A stretch of 64,000 bases of DNA from an uncultured Bacteroidales bacterium (GTDB taxonomy: Bacteria > Bacteroidota > Bacteroidia > Bacteroidales > Bacteroidaceae): positions 1 through 64,000 of the forward strand of contig CADCBH010000015.1 in NCBI GenBank assembly GCA_902799655.1. Direction: 5' to 3'. The notes beneath the pieces are model-generated. The model did not search any database, was not told the DNA's origin, and was given only the letters and a program-made list of their open reading frames with translations. Positions 42,148-49,795 of this stretch are shown here, one piece after another; position 1 is the first letter of the stretch, and each line of letters begins with the position of its first letter. The translations under genes and the position numbers were made by a program.

Positions 42148-42175
42148 TCAATTGTCAATGTTCAACATTCCACCT
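42148..42175. repeat. Degenerate heptamer repeat in the S41/S28-like gap
   Basis: TCAATTG, TCAATGT, TCAACAT, TCCACCT: four head-to-tail heptamers filling the 33-base gap between the two protease genes. Confidence 0.45.
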
Positions 42176-42177
42176 TC

Positions 42178-43749
42178 TTAGTTCCCGTTTCTGATAAACT
42201 GCAATGCACGGTCTAACTGCGTGTCCTTGCCAGTGGTTCTCAGCTGTGTGATATCGAGGTCCACTTCGATGTCGGGAGTGACACCGACGCCTTCCAGTAT
42301 CTGACCCTCACGATTGAATTGAGCCATAAAGGGTAGATAGACAAAGACTGGCGTCTTGTTTTCCTCACCGATATGCCCAGTGTAGTTGTATGAGTAGTAC
42401 TCATTACTTAACAGTCCGCACAGGCCACCCCACGTGCGCTTGCCGATTAAGGTGGCGTTGTCGATATACTTGGTGCTGAGCGATGTGACCTCGGCCATGC
42501 TCACAGAACTGCTGTTGGCTAAAACCACGATAGGCGCAGTGACGAGGGCATGATCCTCATCCATGGTAAAGATGACTTGAGGCAGTAGGGCCGAGTAGTC
42601 CAGACGGCCTGTACCACGCTTGTAGCGCACTTTGCCATATTCGAAACCGCCGCTGGGAATCAGTGATCCTAACACATAGCGAAAATCATTCTGGGCACCG
42701 CCACCATTGTTTCTGATGTCGATGATGACACCGCCCAGTTTCCCGCTCTTGTGATAATCCTGGATGATGTTAAACCAGAAGTTCCAGACTTCCTGTACCT
42801 TCTTGATGTGATTCATGGTGGCCTCGCTGGGATCGGGGAACCCATGTTTCATATATGTCTCATTCAGATAGTACGACAGGTTGAAATCGCTGAAATACAG
42901 ATAGGCGATATTACCCTTCAGCAAGGCAAACCTGATTTTGAGTCCATTGTCATAGAAATTCTCGTCGATGGGTTCGAAACCCGGAATGCTCAGATACGCA
43001 TAACGGCTGGCCAGTTCATTGTACAATTGAATGCCTGGCTTGGTGTCGGTGACCTTGTCCAGCTCCTTGCTCAGTCCTTTCAGTACTTCCAGCATGTCTA
43101 TCTGTTCGGCAGTCGGGGTGAGCAGGTTCTTCAGGGCGGTAATGCTGTCATTGATCCATTCCCTGCCGGCTTTCTCCGTGTCGTTGAACTTATCAAGCAG
43201 GTCCTCACTGTCAGTAGAGTAGGCCATATAGAGTGGATTACCCTCGTCGTCGAGCTCTATCTCGCCATTCTCTTTCTTGGCGTAGTATTCCAGAGTGGGC
43301 GGGCTCTGGCGGACAGCCAGAAACTCGGGGCGCTCTGAGTTGCGTATCAGATTGGGGTTGATAGAGATATAATTCCCCGTCTGATGATTTTTCAGCTTGA
43401 CAATCATGTGGCCGTCATGCAGCGGACAGACCACCTCTTTCGTCAGATCCTCCAATTGCTTGTCTGTGACCTCCTTCTCATTGTCAAGGGCTTCAAATTG
43501 GGGCAGATACTTGTCGTAGACGGCATCCCAGTCCAGTCCCTGTGCTTTCTCATAGTCCCACAGGGCATAGTTCTGGTTCAGACCGTTCCATAGCACTTTG
43601 AATTTGCCGGCATAACTGTTCTCGGCATCGCCAAACGACAGCATGTCGTTGTAGGCGTAGTTCATCAGCGTGTCGCTCTGTTCATGGCACGAACCGGATG
43701 TCAGCATCAGGAGTCCTGCTCCCAGAATAGATAATATCTTGTGTCTCAT
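42178..43749 (-). CDS. S41-family peptidase, lipoprotein
   Basis: 523 residues; lipobox TSGSC with Cys21. The catalytic region contains GGVIIDIRNNGGGAQNDFRY, cited as IDIRNNGGGAQND, and ANSSSVSMAEVTSL with the nucleophile at about Ser417. The lysine of the CtpA-type Ser-Lys dyad is not in its usual T-x-G-K-G position (here TWGGLCG), so it is closer to tricorn/S41B-like members. Probably a surface or periplasmic peptidase acting with its operon partners. Confidence 0.85.
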   Translation of the reverse strand: MRHKILSILGAGLLMLTSGSCHEQSDTLMNYAYNDMLSFGDAENSYAGKFKVLWNGLNQNYALWDYEKAQGLDWDAVYDKYLPQFEALDNEKEVTDKQLEDLTKEVVCPLHDGHMIVKLKNHQTGNYISINPNLIRNSERPEFLAVRQSPPTLEYYAKKENGEIELDDEGNPLYMAYSTDSEDLLDKFNDTEKAGREWINDSITALKNLLTPTAEQIDMLEVLKGLSKELDKVTDTKPGIQLYNELASRYAYLSIPGFEPIDENFYDNGLKIRFALLKGNIAYLYFSDFNLSYYLNETYMKHGFPDPSEATMNHIKKVQEVWNFWFNIIQDYHKSGKLGGVIIDIRNNGGGAQNDFRYVLGSLIPSGGFEYGKVRYKRGTGRLDYSALLPQVIFTMDEDHALVTAPIVVLANSSSVSMAEVTSLSTKYIDNATLIGKRTWGGLCGLLSNEYYSYNYTGHIGEENKTPVFVYLPFMAQFNREGQILEGVGVTPDIEVDLDITQLRTTGKDTQLDRALQFIRNGN

Positions 43750-43760
43750 GTCGTTGCGTT

Positions 43761-44420
43761 TTAAAAGATGTAGCTTACTCCTGCTTGAATGGCAATCGTA
43801 CTGTGATAGCGGTAGTCTTTCACCCGCATATACTGTTTCTGCACGCTCGTTGTGCTATGGTAGTAGCGTGCTTCCACCTGGGCAGCCCAGTGTTTGAAAA
43901 CACGATATTCAAGGCCCACGCCACTAACCAGACCGAAGTCCCAGCGCTGGTCGCGGTCGCTGTCAAATTCCACCTTCTCGCTCAGTGAGTAGTATCTGTT
44001 CGAGAATGAATTGGTTTCGTAACCCTCACGATGGCAGCTGAGCCAGTAGCCGCCATAGATACCCAGATTGACGAAGCCGCGCAACTTCTCACCCCCTACG
44101 CTCAGCGAAGCCATAACGGGCAGTTGCAGGTAGTCGTTGAAGTACTTGTAGCTGATGGGGATTCGCTCGCGATAGCGGCGATAGTTCTTCTGCGTCCAGT
44201 TCAGGTCAGCCCTGATGCCCAGCCAGTCTGTCACATCATACTGTCCTGTAATACCTATGGTGGCTCCCCAGCGACCTTTCGTCTGCCAGTCCACCTCGTA
44301 CTGCTTGTCCATCGTGTACGTGTTGTAGGTGGTACCTGCTGTAACACCCACGCGCCACTGGGCGTGCACTACCAACGATAGCAACAAGGCACAAACCAGA
44401 ATCATTTTTCTCTTTTTCAT
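43761..44420 (-). CDS. Outer-membrane beta-barrel protein
   Basis: 219 residues. Signal peptide (MILVCALLLSLVVHAQ), then alternating amphipathic strands (RVGVTAGTTYNTYTMD, WLGIRADLNWTQKNYRRY, LQLPVMASLSVGGEKLRGF) and a terminal aromatic F in AIQAGVSYIF, the C-terminal signature of outer-membrane barrels. It belongs to the porin-like/OmpA-barrel group of Bacteroidota. Located between the S8 and S41 peptidase genes, with 11- and 31-base gaps. Confidence 0.82.
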   Translation of the reverse strand: MKKRKMILVCALLLSLVVHAQWRVGVTAGTTYNTYTMDKQYEVDWQTKGRWGATIGITGQYDVTDWLGIRADLNWTQKNYRRYRERIPISYKYFNDYLQLPVMASLSVGGEKLRGFVNLGIYGGYWLSCHREGYETNSFSNRYYSLSEKVEFDSDRDQRWDFGLVSGVGLEYRVFKHWAAQVEARYYHSTTSVQKQYMRVKDYRYHSTIAIQAGVSYIF

Positions 44421-44451
44421 GAATATCTATTATTATTGTGTATGAATCATT

Positions 44452-46518
44452 TTAGTATCTGATGACTGTAGAGCCAAGGGCACCGAGCTGTACGGCATAG
44501 ACACCGTGCTGGAGACCGATGAGGCTGATACTGCCTTGCTGTACCATACTCTGCTGGAGCATAGCACCCGAGAGGCTGTAGATGCTGACGGGAGTGCCGT
44601 CGGCAGCACCATCGGCATAGAGCGTCTGACCTACGAGACGGAAGGTGACACCATCGGGCTGGTTATGGCTCAGCGTGGGGATGGCAGTGGGTAAACCCAG
44701 AATCTCGCAGAGACCCTTGTAGGCATCGATGATACCTGCTCCCGAATGGTTGTTGGGAACGGTCTCGATGGCCTTCGCCGTTTTCTTGATGATGCTGATG
44801 ATGTCATCGGGCGTAAGGTCGGGCTTGGCTTGCAGCCATAGGGCTATGACACCCGTAACGACAGGGGAGGCCTGCGATGTTCCTGACTGAGCGACCCACG
44901 TTTCCTTAGCGTCGCTGCCAGTGATGTCATAGGTCTCTACTGCCTCCTCGTTATTGTCAGGATTATAGCTGTTTCCTGACGAAATGATGCTGCCAGGTGC
45001 TGACACGTCGGGCTTGTTGCGCTCATCCCATGTGGGACCCCACGACGAGGTGATGTCCATCTTGCCCACTTTCTCTTCATTAGTGCTGTTAGGAAGCTTG
45101 CGGTTGCAGAAGTTACCTACGCCAATGACATTGGGGAATACGGCGGGAACGCCGGCGGTATAGGCATTTGAAATGGTGCAGCCCGTCGTCATGGCACTGA
45201 CGATGTTGATGAATTGCGAGAATATCTCAACAGGCTGTTCACAATTGACGGTGGCAGCGATTTCTATGTCGATAGGGCCGTTCGTCGGTTTAATGTTGAT
45301 TTTATAGATATGCTTGCCATCAGGGGCATCGTCCAGTCGCATATACTTGAGGGTGTACGTGTCTTGGTTGATAGTGATGGCCGTCGAGGCTGTCGGACTG
45401 ATGTTGATATTGACATTCTTGGTGGTCTCGCCCGACTTGATCGCTAGATTGACTGACAATGAACCGGCTGTCCTCCACAGAATGTCAGCAGCGGCGGGAA
45501 GTCCTTGGCTCTTGAGTGCGACATCTACAGTATGGTTGCTACCGGAATGGAAGTAAGACCTGGACTCATTCTCATTACCCTCGTTGCCGTTGGCTGCCAC
45601 GATGATGCGACCGGGACCAGTCAGCAGTCCGAAAGCCTCCTGCAGCAATTTGGTCTCCGTAGAGAAGCCGAGATTGTTTCCAAGACTGATGTTAATGACC
45701 ATCGGCTGCTGTTGCTCATCGGCAAAGTCTTTCATGTTCTTCACACTGGTCAACAGGTAGTCCGAATACAGTTCATAGCGATTGTCGGCCATCGCATTAA
45801 TGCTGACGTCGGAGAAGATGATGTCACTCTCTGGAGCCATTCCAAGATGTCGTCCAGAGCCTGCGGCAATGCCTGTTACATGCGTACCATGATTGGTGGT
45901 GTTGAGGCCATTACACGAGCTATAGCTATATTTGCGGGCCAGGATGTCGGCAGGGTTGCTCACGACGACGGCTTCTTGCTGTCCGTCTTTGTCGTTGAAG
46001 TCCCATACCTTGCGAATACGCGACTCGCCATTGGCTTTCAGGAAGTTAGGGTGATTGTATTGCAAACCGCCATCGAGCACACCCACAATGATGCCCTTGC
46101 CCGTATAGGCTTGTGTCAGGGGGCTTTGTCCGCTAGTCACAGGATTGACATTAGCCGTCTTCCGTGCTTCGTCCAGATAATAGTGGAAGCCACCTTCCTT
46201 CTCCATGCGCAGAACGCGCGGGTCGGCAGCTGCCTTCTCTATCTGCTCGATAGGCACAGCCACTACGGCGATGTGTCCCAGATCGGTCACCATCTCCATG
46301 TCGTAGTCGGCACATACTTGGGCCATCTGCTGGGCGTCGCTGACTTTCATGATGAGGCTGATGCGCGACTGCTGATTGGCAGCTCGGCGTATGACGGTGG
46401 CGTCTTCTGTCAGCAGGTCACGCAGACCGCCTGAGAGCTTGAACGACTGTGCTGTCATGTCTGTCAGAACCAACAGCAGAACCAAAGAAAAAATCCAGCG
46501 TAGTTTTGTATTTTTCAT
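44452..46518 (-). CDS. Subtilisin-like (S8) serine peptidase, secreted
   Basis: 688 residues from ATG 46518. A signal peptide is followed by an inhibitor-I9-like propeptide (about 40-110). The catalytic triad is Asp149 (VGVLDGGLQ), His210 (NHGTHVTGIAAG) and Ser548 (SGTSQASPVVTG); the oxyanion Asn is in ANGNEGNE. An insert of about 150 residues (320-460) looks like a beta-rich PA-like or fibronectin-like domain. The C-terminal tail YSLSGAMLQQ ... GVYAVQLG is of the secreted-protein sorting type. First gene of the protease operon. Confidence 0.9.
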   Translation of the reverse strand: MKNTKLRWIFSLVLLLVLTDMTAQSFKLSGGLRDLLTEDATVIRRAANQQSRISLIMKVSDAQQMAQVCADYDMEMVTDLGHIAVVAVPIEQIEKAAADPRVLRMEKEGGFHYYLDEARKTANVNPVTSGQSPLTQAYTGKGIIVGVLDGGLQYNHPNFLKANGESRIRKVWDFNDKDGQQEAVVVSNPADILARKYSYSSCNGLNTTNHGTHVTGIAAGSGRHLGMAPESDIIFSDVSINAMADNRYELYSDYLLTSVKNMKDFADEQQQPMVINISLGNNLGFSTETKLLQEAFGLLTGPGRIIVAANGNEGNENESRSYFHSGSNHTVDVALKSQGLPAAADILWRTAGSLSVNLAIKSGETTKNVNINISPTASTAITINQDTYTLKYMRLDDAPDGKHIYKINIKPTNGPIDIEIAATVNCEQPVEIFSQFINIVSAMTTGCTISNAYTAGVPAVFPNVIGVGNFCNRKLPNSTNEEKVGKMDITSSWGPTWDERNKPDVSAPGSIISSGNSYNPDNNEEAVETYDITGSDAKETWVAQSGTSQASPVVTGVIALWLQAKPDLTPDDIISIIKKTAKAIETVPNNHSGAGIIDAYKGLCEILGLPTAIPTLSHNQPDGVTFRLVGQTLYADGAADGTPVSIYSLSGAMLQQSMVQQGSISLIGLQHGVYAVQLGALGSTVIRY

Positions 46519-46551
46519 ATCTGAATGGGTTAGTGTAATGATTATCATCGG

Positions 46552-46559
46552 CAAAGATA
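46552..46559 (-). promoter_or_regulatory. -7 box TATCTTTG of the protease operon
   Basis: Minus-strand TAnnTTTG match 34 bases before the S8 ATG at 46518. Confidence 0.65.
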
Positions 46560-46613
46560 CGAAATAATTAGGCACATTCCAAATAAATTAGAAAAAAAAA
46601 ACACATGATTTTG

Positions 46614-46644
46614 TTGTGTATTTCGTATTTATTTTCTAATTTTG
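46614..46644 (+). promoter_or_regulatory. Promoter of the 46690 lipoprotein gene, within an inverted repeat
   Basis: TTG at 46614-46616 and TAATTTTG at 46637-46644, 20 bases apart. The -7 element forms part of TTTTCTAATTT, which is complementary to AAATTAGAAAA about 40 bases upstream. Confidence 0.65.
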
Positions 46645-46689
46645 CAGCCATTAAAACATAAATACAATTAATATTATTTTTTAAAAAGT

Positions 46690-47184
46690 ATGAAAAAGAT
46701 TATTAACTATTTTGCAGCTGTGGCCATGATGGCCTTCTGCGTTTTTGGTATTAGTGCTTGTGGTAGTGACGATAACAACCCCACACCTAATAGACCTCTC
46801 CAAATGTATGGCGAATGGCTGGCTCTCATTCAACAGCCTGGTATATTGCTGTATGAAATCGATGAGTTCAGTGGCAGCACCATCAAAGCTACTATTTATA
46901 AGATCGAGGGCTATAACGTGATATCTGGTACTTCCTTGGTCGAAGCAAATGTCAAAAAGATTGAAAAGAGCACCGGTAGTGGCACGTTTACCTATAAGAA
47001 TGGTTTTCTCACCGTTACATATGGTGAAAAAGTAAATGAGGGCTTAGTTAGATATGGTGAGGACATGAATGTCATTTATTGGACTGTCAATAACAATGAT
47101 TTTGAAATGCTCCGTCCTAACACTGCAACGAATGCATTCACGGGTCAGGTCGAGAATCTGTATGAGAAGCTGAATAAAAAATAA
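46690..47184 (+). CDS. Lipoprotein, lipocalin-like, function unknown
   Basis: 164 residues; lipobox ISACG with Cys24 followed by the acidic SDDNN typical of surface-exposed Bacteroidota lipoproteins (lipoprotein export signal). The mature part is beta-rich (YGEWLALIQQPGILLYEI, GSGTFTYKNGFLTVTYGE) with a Y-G-x-W start reminiscent of lipocalin-like domains. Monocistronic, with its own promoter and terminator; divergent from the protease operon. Confidence 0.7.
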   Translation: MKKIINYFAAVAMMAFCVFGISACGSDDNNPTPNRPLQMYGEWLALIQQPGILLYEIDEFSGSTIKATIYKIEGYNVISGTSLVEANVKKIEKSTGSGTFTYKNGFLTVTYGEKVNEGLVRYGEDMNVIYWTVNNNDFEMLRPNTATNAFTGQVENLYEKLNKK

Positions 47185-47215
47185 CACAACCTGTTTCACA
47201 ACACCGTGTCAGAAT

Positions 47216-47254
47216 AAGAGCGCTCAGGAATCCTCTTCCCAAGCGCTCTTTTTC
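47216..47254 (+). terminator. Terminator of the lipoprotein gene
   Basis: AAGAGCGCT (47216-47224) pairs with AGCGCTCTT (47242-47250) and is followed by T residues. Heptamers TCATTTC, TCACTCC, TCACTCC (47253-47273) continue directly after it. Confidence 0.8.
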
Positions 47255-47279
47255 ATTTCTCACTCCTCACTCCTCGAGA

Positions 47280-47378
47280 TCAGAGTCCCATGCACGATGC
47301 CACGCCCAATGAGGTTGCCAGTGCTGTCAGAATGCTAATCGCAATCTGCAGAATCGATTTCCATGTTTCTTTCTTCAT
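47280..47378 (-). CDS. Smalltalk-type 32-residue peptide
   Basis: ATG 47378 to TGA 47280-47282. The product starts MKKETWKSILQIAISILTAL and ends TSLGVASCMGL: one hydrophobic helix with a late cysteine. This matches my memory of the 'smalltalk protein' family of about 31 residues in Bacteroides and Prevotella, usually beside a HU-like gene and an amidase gene. Here the HU-like gene lies about 200 bases upstream on the same strand, but no amidase follows. Function unknown; the shape suggests a membrane-inserting peptide or holin-like role. Confidence 0.8.
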   Translation of the reverse strand: MKKETWKSILQIAISILTALATSLGVASCMGL

Positions 47379-47550
47379 CTTCGTCTAGTTTTTAGTTGGT
47401 TAATTAGGGCGCCTTCGGCTTAATTGCAACGCCACACTTTGTACCTTTAGGTCAAAGAAAATCAAACAAAATCTTTGGTAAAATCTCGACGCTACGAGTA
47501 GGCTCTCCGAAAATTTTTAATTAGATTTTTGAAAGATTTTAAGCGAAGCG

Positions 47551-47573
47551 CCCCCCTCCTTTTAGGGAGGGGG
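47551..47573 (-). terminator. GC hairpin downstream of the HU-like gene
   Basis: CCCCCTCC (47552-47559) pairs with GGAGGGGG (47566-47573) around a 6-base loop, 12 bases after the HU-like stop codon. It probably ends or attenuates transcription before smalltalk; the remaining 170 bases to the peptide gene are AT-rich without a clear promoter. Confidence 0.55.
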
Positions 47574-47584
47574 CAGGGGGTAGG

Positions 47585-48139
47585 CTAATCTCCTTCGTTG
47601 TAGTCGCCTCCGGAGTTGCCACCTGGGGTTGTACCACCACCTCCGCCGTTGCCGCCCTGCGATCCGTTGTTCCCTGATTCCGTGGTTCCGGTTTCCTCCC
47701 CCGTCAGCTCGCTGTAGAGCTGCGTGCTCAGGCTCACAGAGTCGCGCATAGAGCGAGCCTTGTACATCGACTTGCGGCTCTGGTCAGCCAGGAAGGCGAT
47801 ACCCACACGGGTGATGTTCTCAGACGGACTGTAGTCCTTGGCGTTGTCAACGCCTTCGCTGGTCAGAGTGGGGTAGAGCGTGCCGATACCGTCCAGCTTC
47901 ACCTTGTAACCGTCGGCCAGCATCTCCTGCATGCAGCTCTTCAGCTTGGTGATGACACCGATCACCACATCCTCGGTATATACCGTACCGTGCTTCATGA
48001 TGTGCTCCGCCATGTCGTTCAGCGACAGCGTACCGCGATAGATGATTTTGCCGTAGGTCTTCTTCACCTTCTGGCGCTCTTCGCCAATCTTACCCATTGT
48101 GACGGTCTTTTCGATCTTCTTAATCTGAATTGTTCCCAT
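47585..48139 (-). CDS. HU-like DNA-binding protein with glycine-rich tail
   Basis: 184 residues. Residues about 1-125 form a HU/IHF-like domain of the Bacteroidales type (YRGTLSLNDMAEHIMKHG, VKLDGIGTLYPTLTSEG, RVGIAFLADQSRKSMY), and residues about 150-184 are low-complexity glycine/asparagine/threonine. This form differs from housekeeping HU and typically occurs next to smalltalk and cell-wall amidase genes. Preceded by a long leader containing three 22-base repeats. Confidence 0.85.
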   Translation of the reverse strand: MGTIQIKKIEKTVTMGKIGEERQKVKKTYGKIIYRGTLSLNDMAEHIMKHGTVYTEDVVIGVITKLKSCMQEMLADGYKVKLDGIGTLYPTLTSEGVDNAKDYSPSENITRVGIAFLADQSRKSMYKARSMRDSVSLSTQLYSELTGEETGTTESGNNGSQGGNGGGGGTTPGGNSGGDYNEGD

Positions 48140-48231
48140 AGTTTGTAAAAATTTTTAAGGTTAATTTAAAAGATAATGTTTTCTCGCTCAGGGCTCCGAC
48201 TTTGGCGCCTCATATCATCACCCTGTTTGTC

Positions 48232-48297
48232 TAAGAGCAACATGCCGTTTCTCTGGTAGCAACATGCCGTTTCTCCATGAGTAAAACGCCGTTTCTC
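48232..48297. repeat. Three tandem 22-bp repeats in the HU-like gene leader
   Basis: Units at 48232-48253, 48254-48275 and 48276-48297, each ending GCCGTTTCTC on the plus strand; the first two share AGCAACATGCCGTTTCTC and the third has AAAACGCCGTTTCTC. They lie between the -7 box and the start codon, so they are transcribed as a leader. Confidence 0.75.
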
Positions 48298-48308
48298 TTT
48301 TGACAATA

Positions 48309-48316
48309 CAAAGGTA
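48309..48316 (-). promoter_or_regulatory. -7 box TACCTTTG for the HU-like gene
   Basis: Exact minus-strand TAnnTTTG. It implies an untranslated leader of about 165 bases, long for this genome, containing the 22-bp repeats. Confidence 0.65.
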
Positions 48317-48450
48317 CAAAAAATAGTGGTGCGAACCAAGAATTTCTCAAATTTGTTTCTGATTTATTTTAAATGTTAAAATGACGAACGAAGCAAGAGC
48401 GGAGTCAAACAATTTTACTTATTTAAACGATGCCATGCAGGGAGGGATAC

Positions 48451-48630
48451 GGCATACCGGCGTACCGACGTACCGGCATACCATTTCGATTATCCATTTC
48501 TGCCATACTACATACTAATATTCTATATTAATATTATATATTATTATAATAATATATAATATTAAATTATAACTATCTCTATTTTTGCGCCACATTCATT
48601 TTTCCTTATGGTACGCCGGTACGTCGGTCC
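48451..48630. repeat. Octamer repeats in inverted arrangement around an AT palindrome
   Basis: Left arm: GGCATACC, GGCGTACC, GACGTACC, GGCATACC (48451-48482). Right arm: GGTACGCC, GGTACGTC, GGTCC (48610-48630). The arms give a 21-bp inverted repeat (48464-48484 against 48608-48628) with one mismatch and a 123-base spacer. Confidence 0.75.
48528..48565. repeat. Perfect 38-bp palindrome of only A and T
   Basis: The left half TTAATATTATATATTATTA is followed directly by its exact reverse complement. The flanking bases A48527 and A48566 break the symmetry. It sits inside the octamer inverted repeat. Confidence 0.85.
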
Positions 48631-48703
48631 TGATATTATTCGGAGATGTACATGTTATTTATTACTTTTGCAATCACTACTTTGACCTACAAGATAATGA
48701 TAA

Positions 48704-49750
48704 TTATAAGGGATTCCATCCTTGGGCTTTGAGCTCAAATTCCTGGTCGTCGCGAGTGACGAGAATATGTCCCAAGCTGGCATTGGTGATATGTCCGATG
48801 AGCTTGACGTCCTCTATCTGTTGTATCTTCTCGTGGTCGCCAATGGGTACCGTGAAAAGCAGTTCGTAGTCTTCACCGCCATTAAGGGCACAGGTGGTGA
48901 CGTTCATATTCAACTCCTCTGCCATAACAGCGGTCTGATAGTCAATGGGAATCTGTTTTTCAAAGATACGGCAACCCACCTTCGACTGCTTGCAGATGTG
49001 CATGAGTTCTGAGGACAGACCATCGCTGATGTCCATCATGGATGTAGGACGGATGCCTGCTTCACGGAGTTTGGCAATGATGTCTCCACGAGCTTCGGTC
49101 TTCAGTTGGCGTTGCAGGAGGTACTCTTTGCCTGCAAATTCCGGTTGGAAATCAGGGACAGGCTTGCCATTCTTCTTGGCTTCATCCACCATCTGGTAAT
49201 AGACAGACTTTTCGCGCTCCAATAGTTGCAGACCCATGTAGGCGGCACCCAGATCACCCGAGACACAGATAAGATCGGTCTCATGAGCGCCGTTACGATA
49301 GACGATGTCCTCCTTTCGGGCCTCGCCGATACAGGTAATCGAGATGGCCAGTCCGGTATAGCTGCTGGTGGTATCGCCACCAACGATATCAACGCCCCAC
49401 TTGTCGCAGGCCATTCGCAATCCGCTATAGAACTGCTCGACATCCTCGACACTGAAACGCTTACTGAGAGCCAACGAGACTGTCATCTGGCGCGGTGTGC
49501 CATTCATGGCGAAAATGTCACTGATGTTAACCATTGCCGACTTCCAACCGAGATGCTGGAGGTCGATATATGTCAGATCGAAGTGTACTCCCTCCATGAG
49601 CATGTCGGTGGTGACGAGCACTTCTGTATCTGGATAGTGAAGTACGGCGCAGTCATCGCCTACGCCGTACTTTGTAGATTGATTGTTGGGCTTGATGTCA
49701 TCCGTCAAACGGTCTATCAAGCCAAATTCTCCTAATTTTGCTATTTCCAT
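48704..49750 (-). CDS. thiL: Thiamine-monophosphate kinase
   Basis: 348 residues from ATG 49750; a GTG at 49780 would add a lysine/glutamine-rich stretch encoded by poly-A and is unlikely. AIR-synthase-like fold with GVGDDCAVL, TTDMLMEGVHFD, GWKSAMVNISDIFAMNG, GGDTTSS and a C-terminal NGGEDYELLFTVP. Phosphorylates TMP to thiamine diphosphate. Last gene of sppA-lpxK-pnp-thiL. Confidence 0.93.
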   Translation of the reverse strand: MEIAKLGEFGLIDRLTDDIKPNNQSTKYGVGDDCAVLHYPDTEVLVTTDMLMEGVHFDLTYIDLQHLGWKSAMVNISDIFAMNGTPRQMTVSLALSKRFSVEDVEQFYSGLRMACDKWGVDIVGGDTTSSYTGLAISITCIGEARKEDIVYRNGAHETDLICVSGDLGAAYMGLQLLEREKSVYYQMVDEAKKNGKPVPDFQPEFAGKEYLLQRQLKTEARGDIIAKLREAGIRPTSMMDISDGLSSELMHICKQSKVGCRIFEKQIPIDYQTAVMAEELNMNVTTCALNGGEDYELLFTVPIGDHEKIQQIEDVKLIGHITNASLGHILVTRDDQEFELKAQGWNPL

Positions 49751-49795
49751 TAATTTCGTTTTTTTTTGTTGCTGTGCCACAGCAACATACTGAAC

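Larger units (their letters stand above)
48317..48703. other. Non-coding stretch upstream of the HU-like gene
   Basis: About 390 bases with no credible gene. It contains GC-rich octamer repeats (48451-48482), a 38-bp AT-only palindrome (48528-48565), inverted octamer copies (48608-48630), and an isolated plus-strand promoter-like TACTTTTG at 48663-48670 that points into the 3' end of thiL. Confidence 0.7.

Noticed and set aside
45505..46434. 309-codon plus-strand frame inside the S8 protease gene
   Set aside because: Antisense shadow of a gene with a full catalytic triad and signal peptide.
47191..47215. GTTTCAC followed by ACCGTG, at first sight like a parS half-site
   Set aside because: The arms do not form the TGTTTCACGTGAAACA palindrome and the segment adjoins a simple terminator.
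48585..48869. Plus-strand frame of 94 codons overlapping the end of thiL
   Set aside because: It is antisense to the conserved thiL coding sequence and starts within the repeat region; its translation resembles no protein. Only the promoter-like box at 48663 is retained as an observation.
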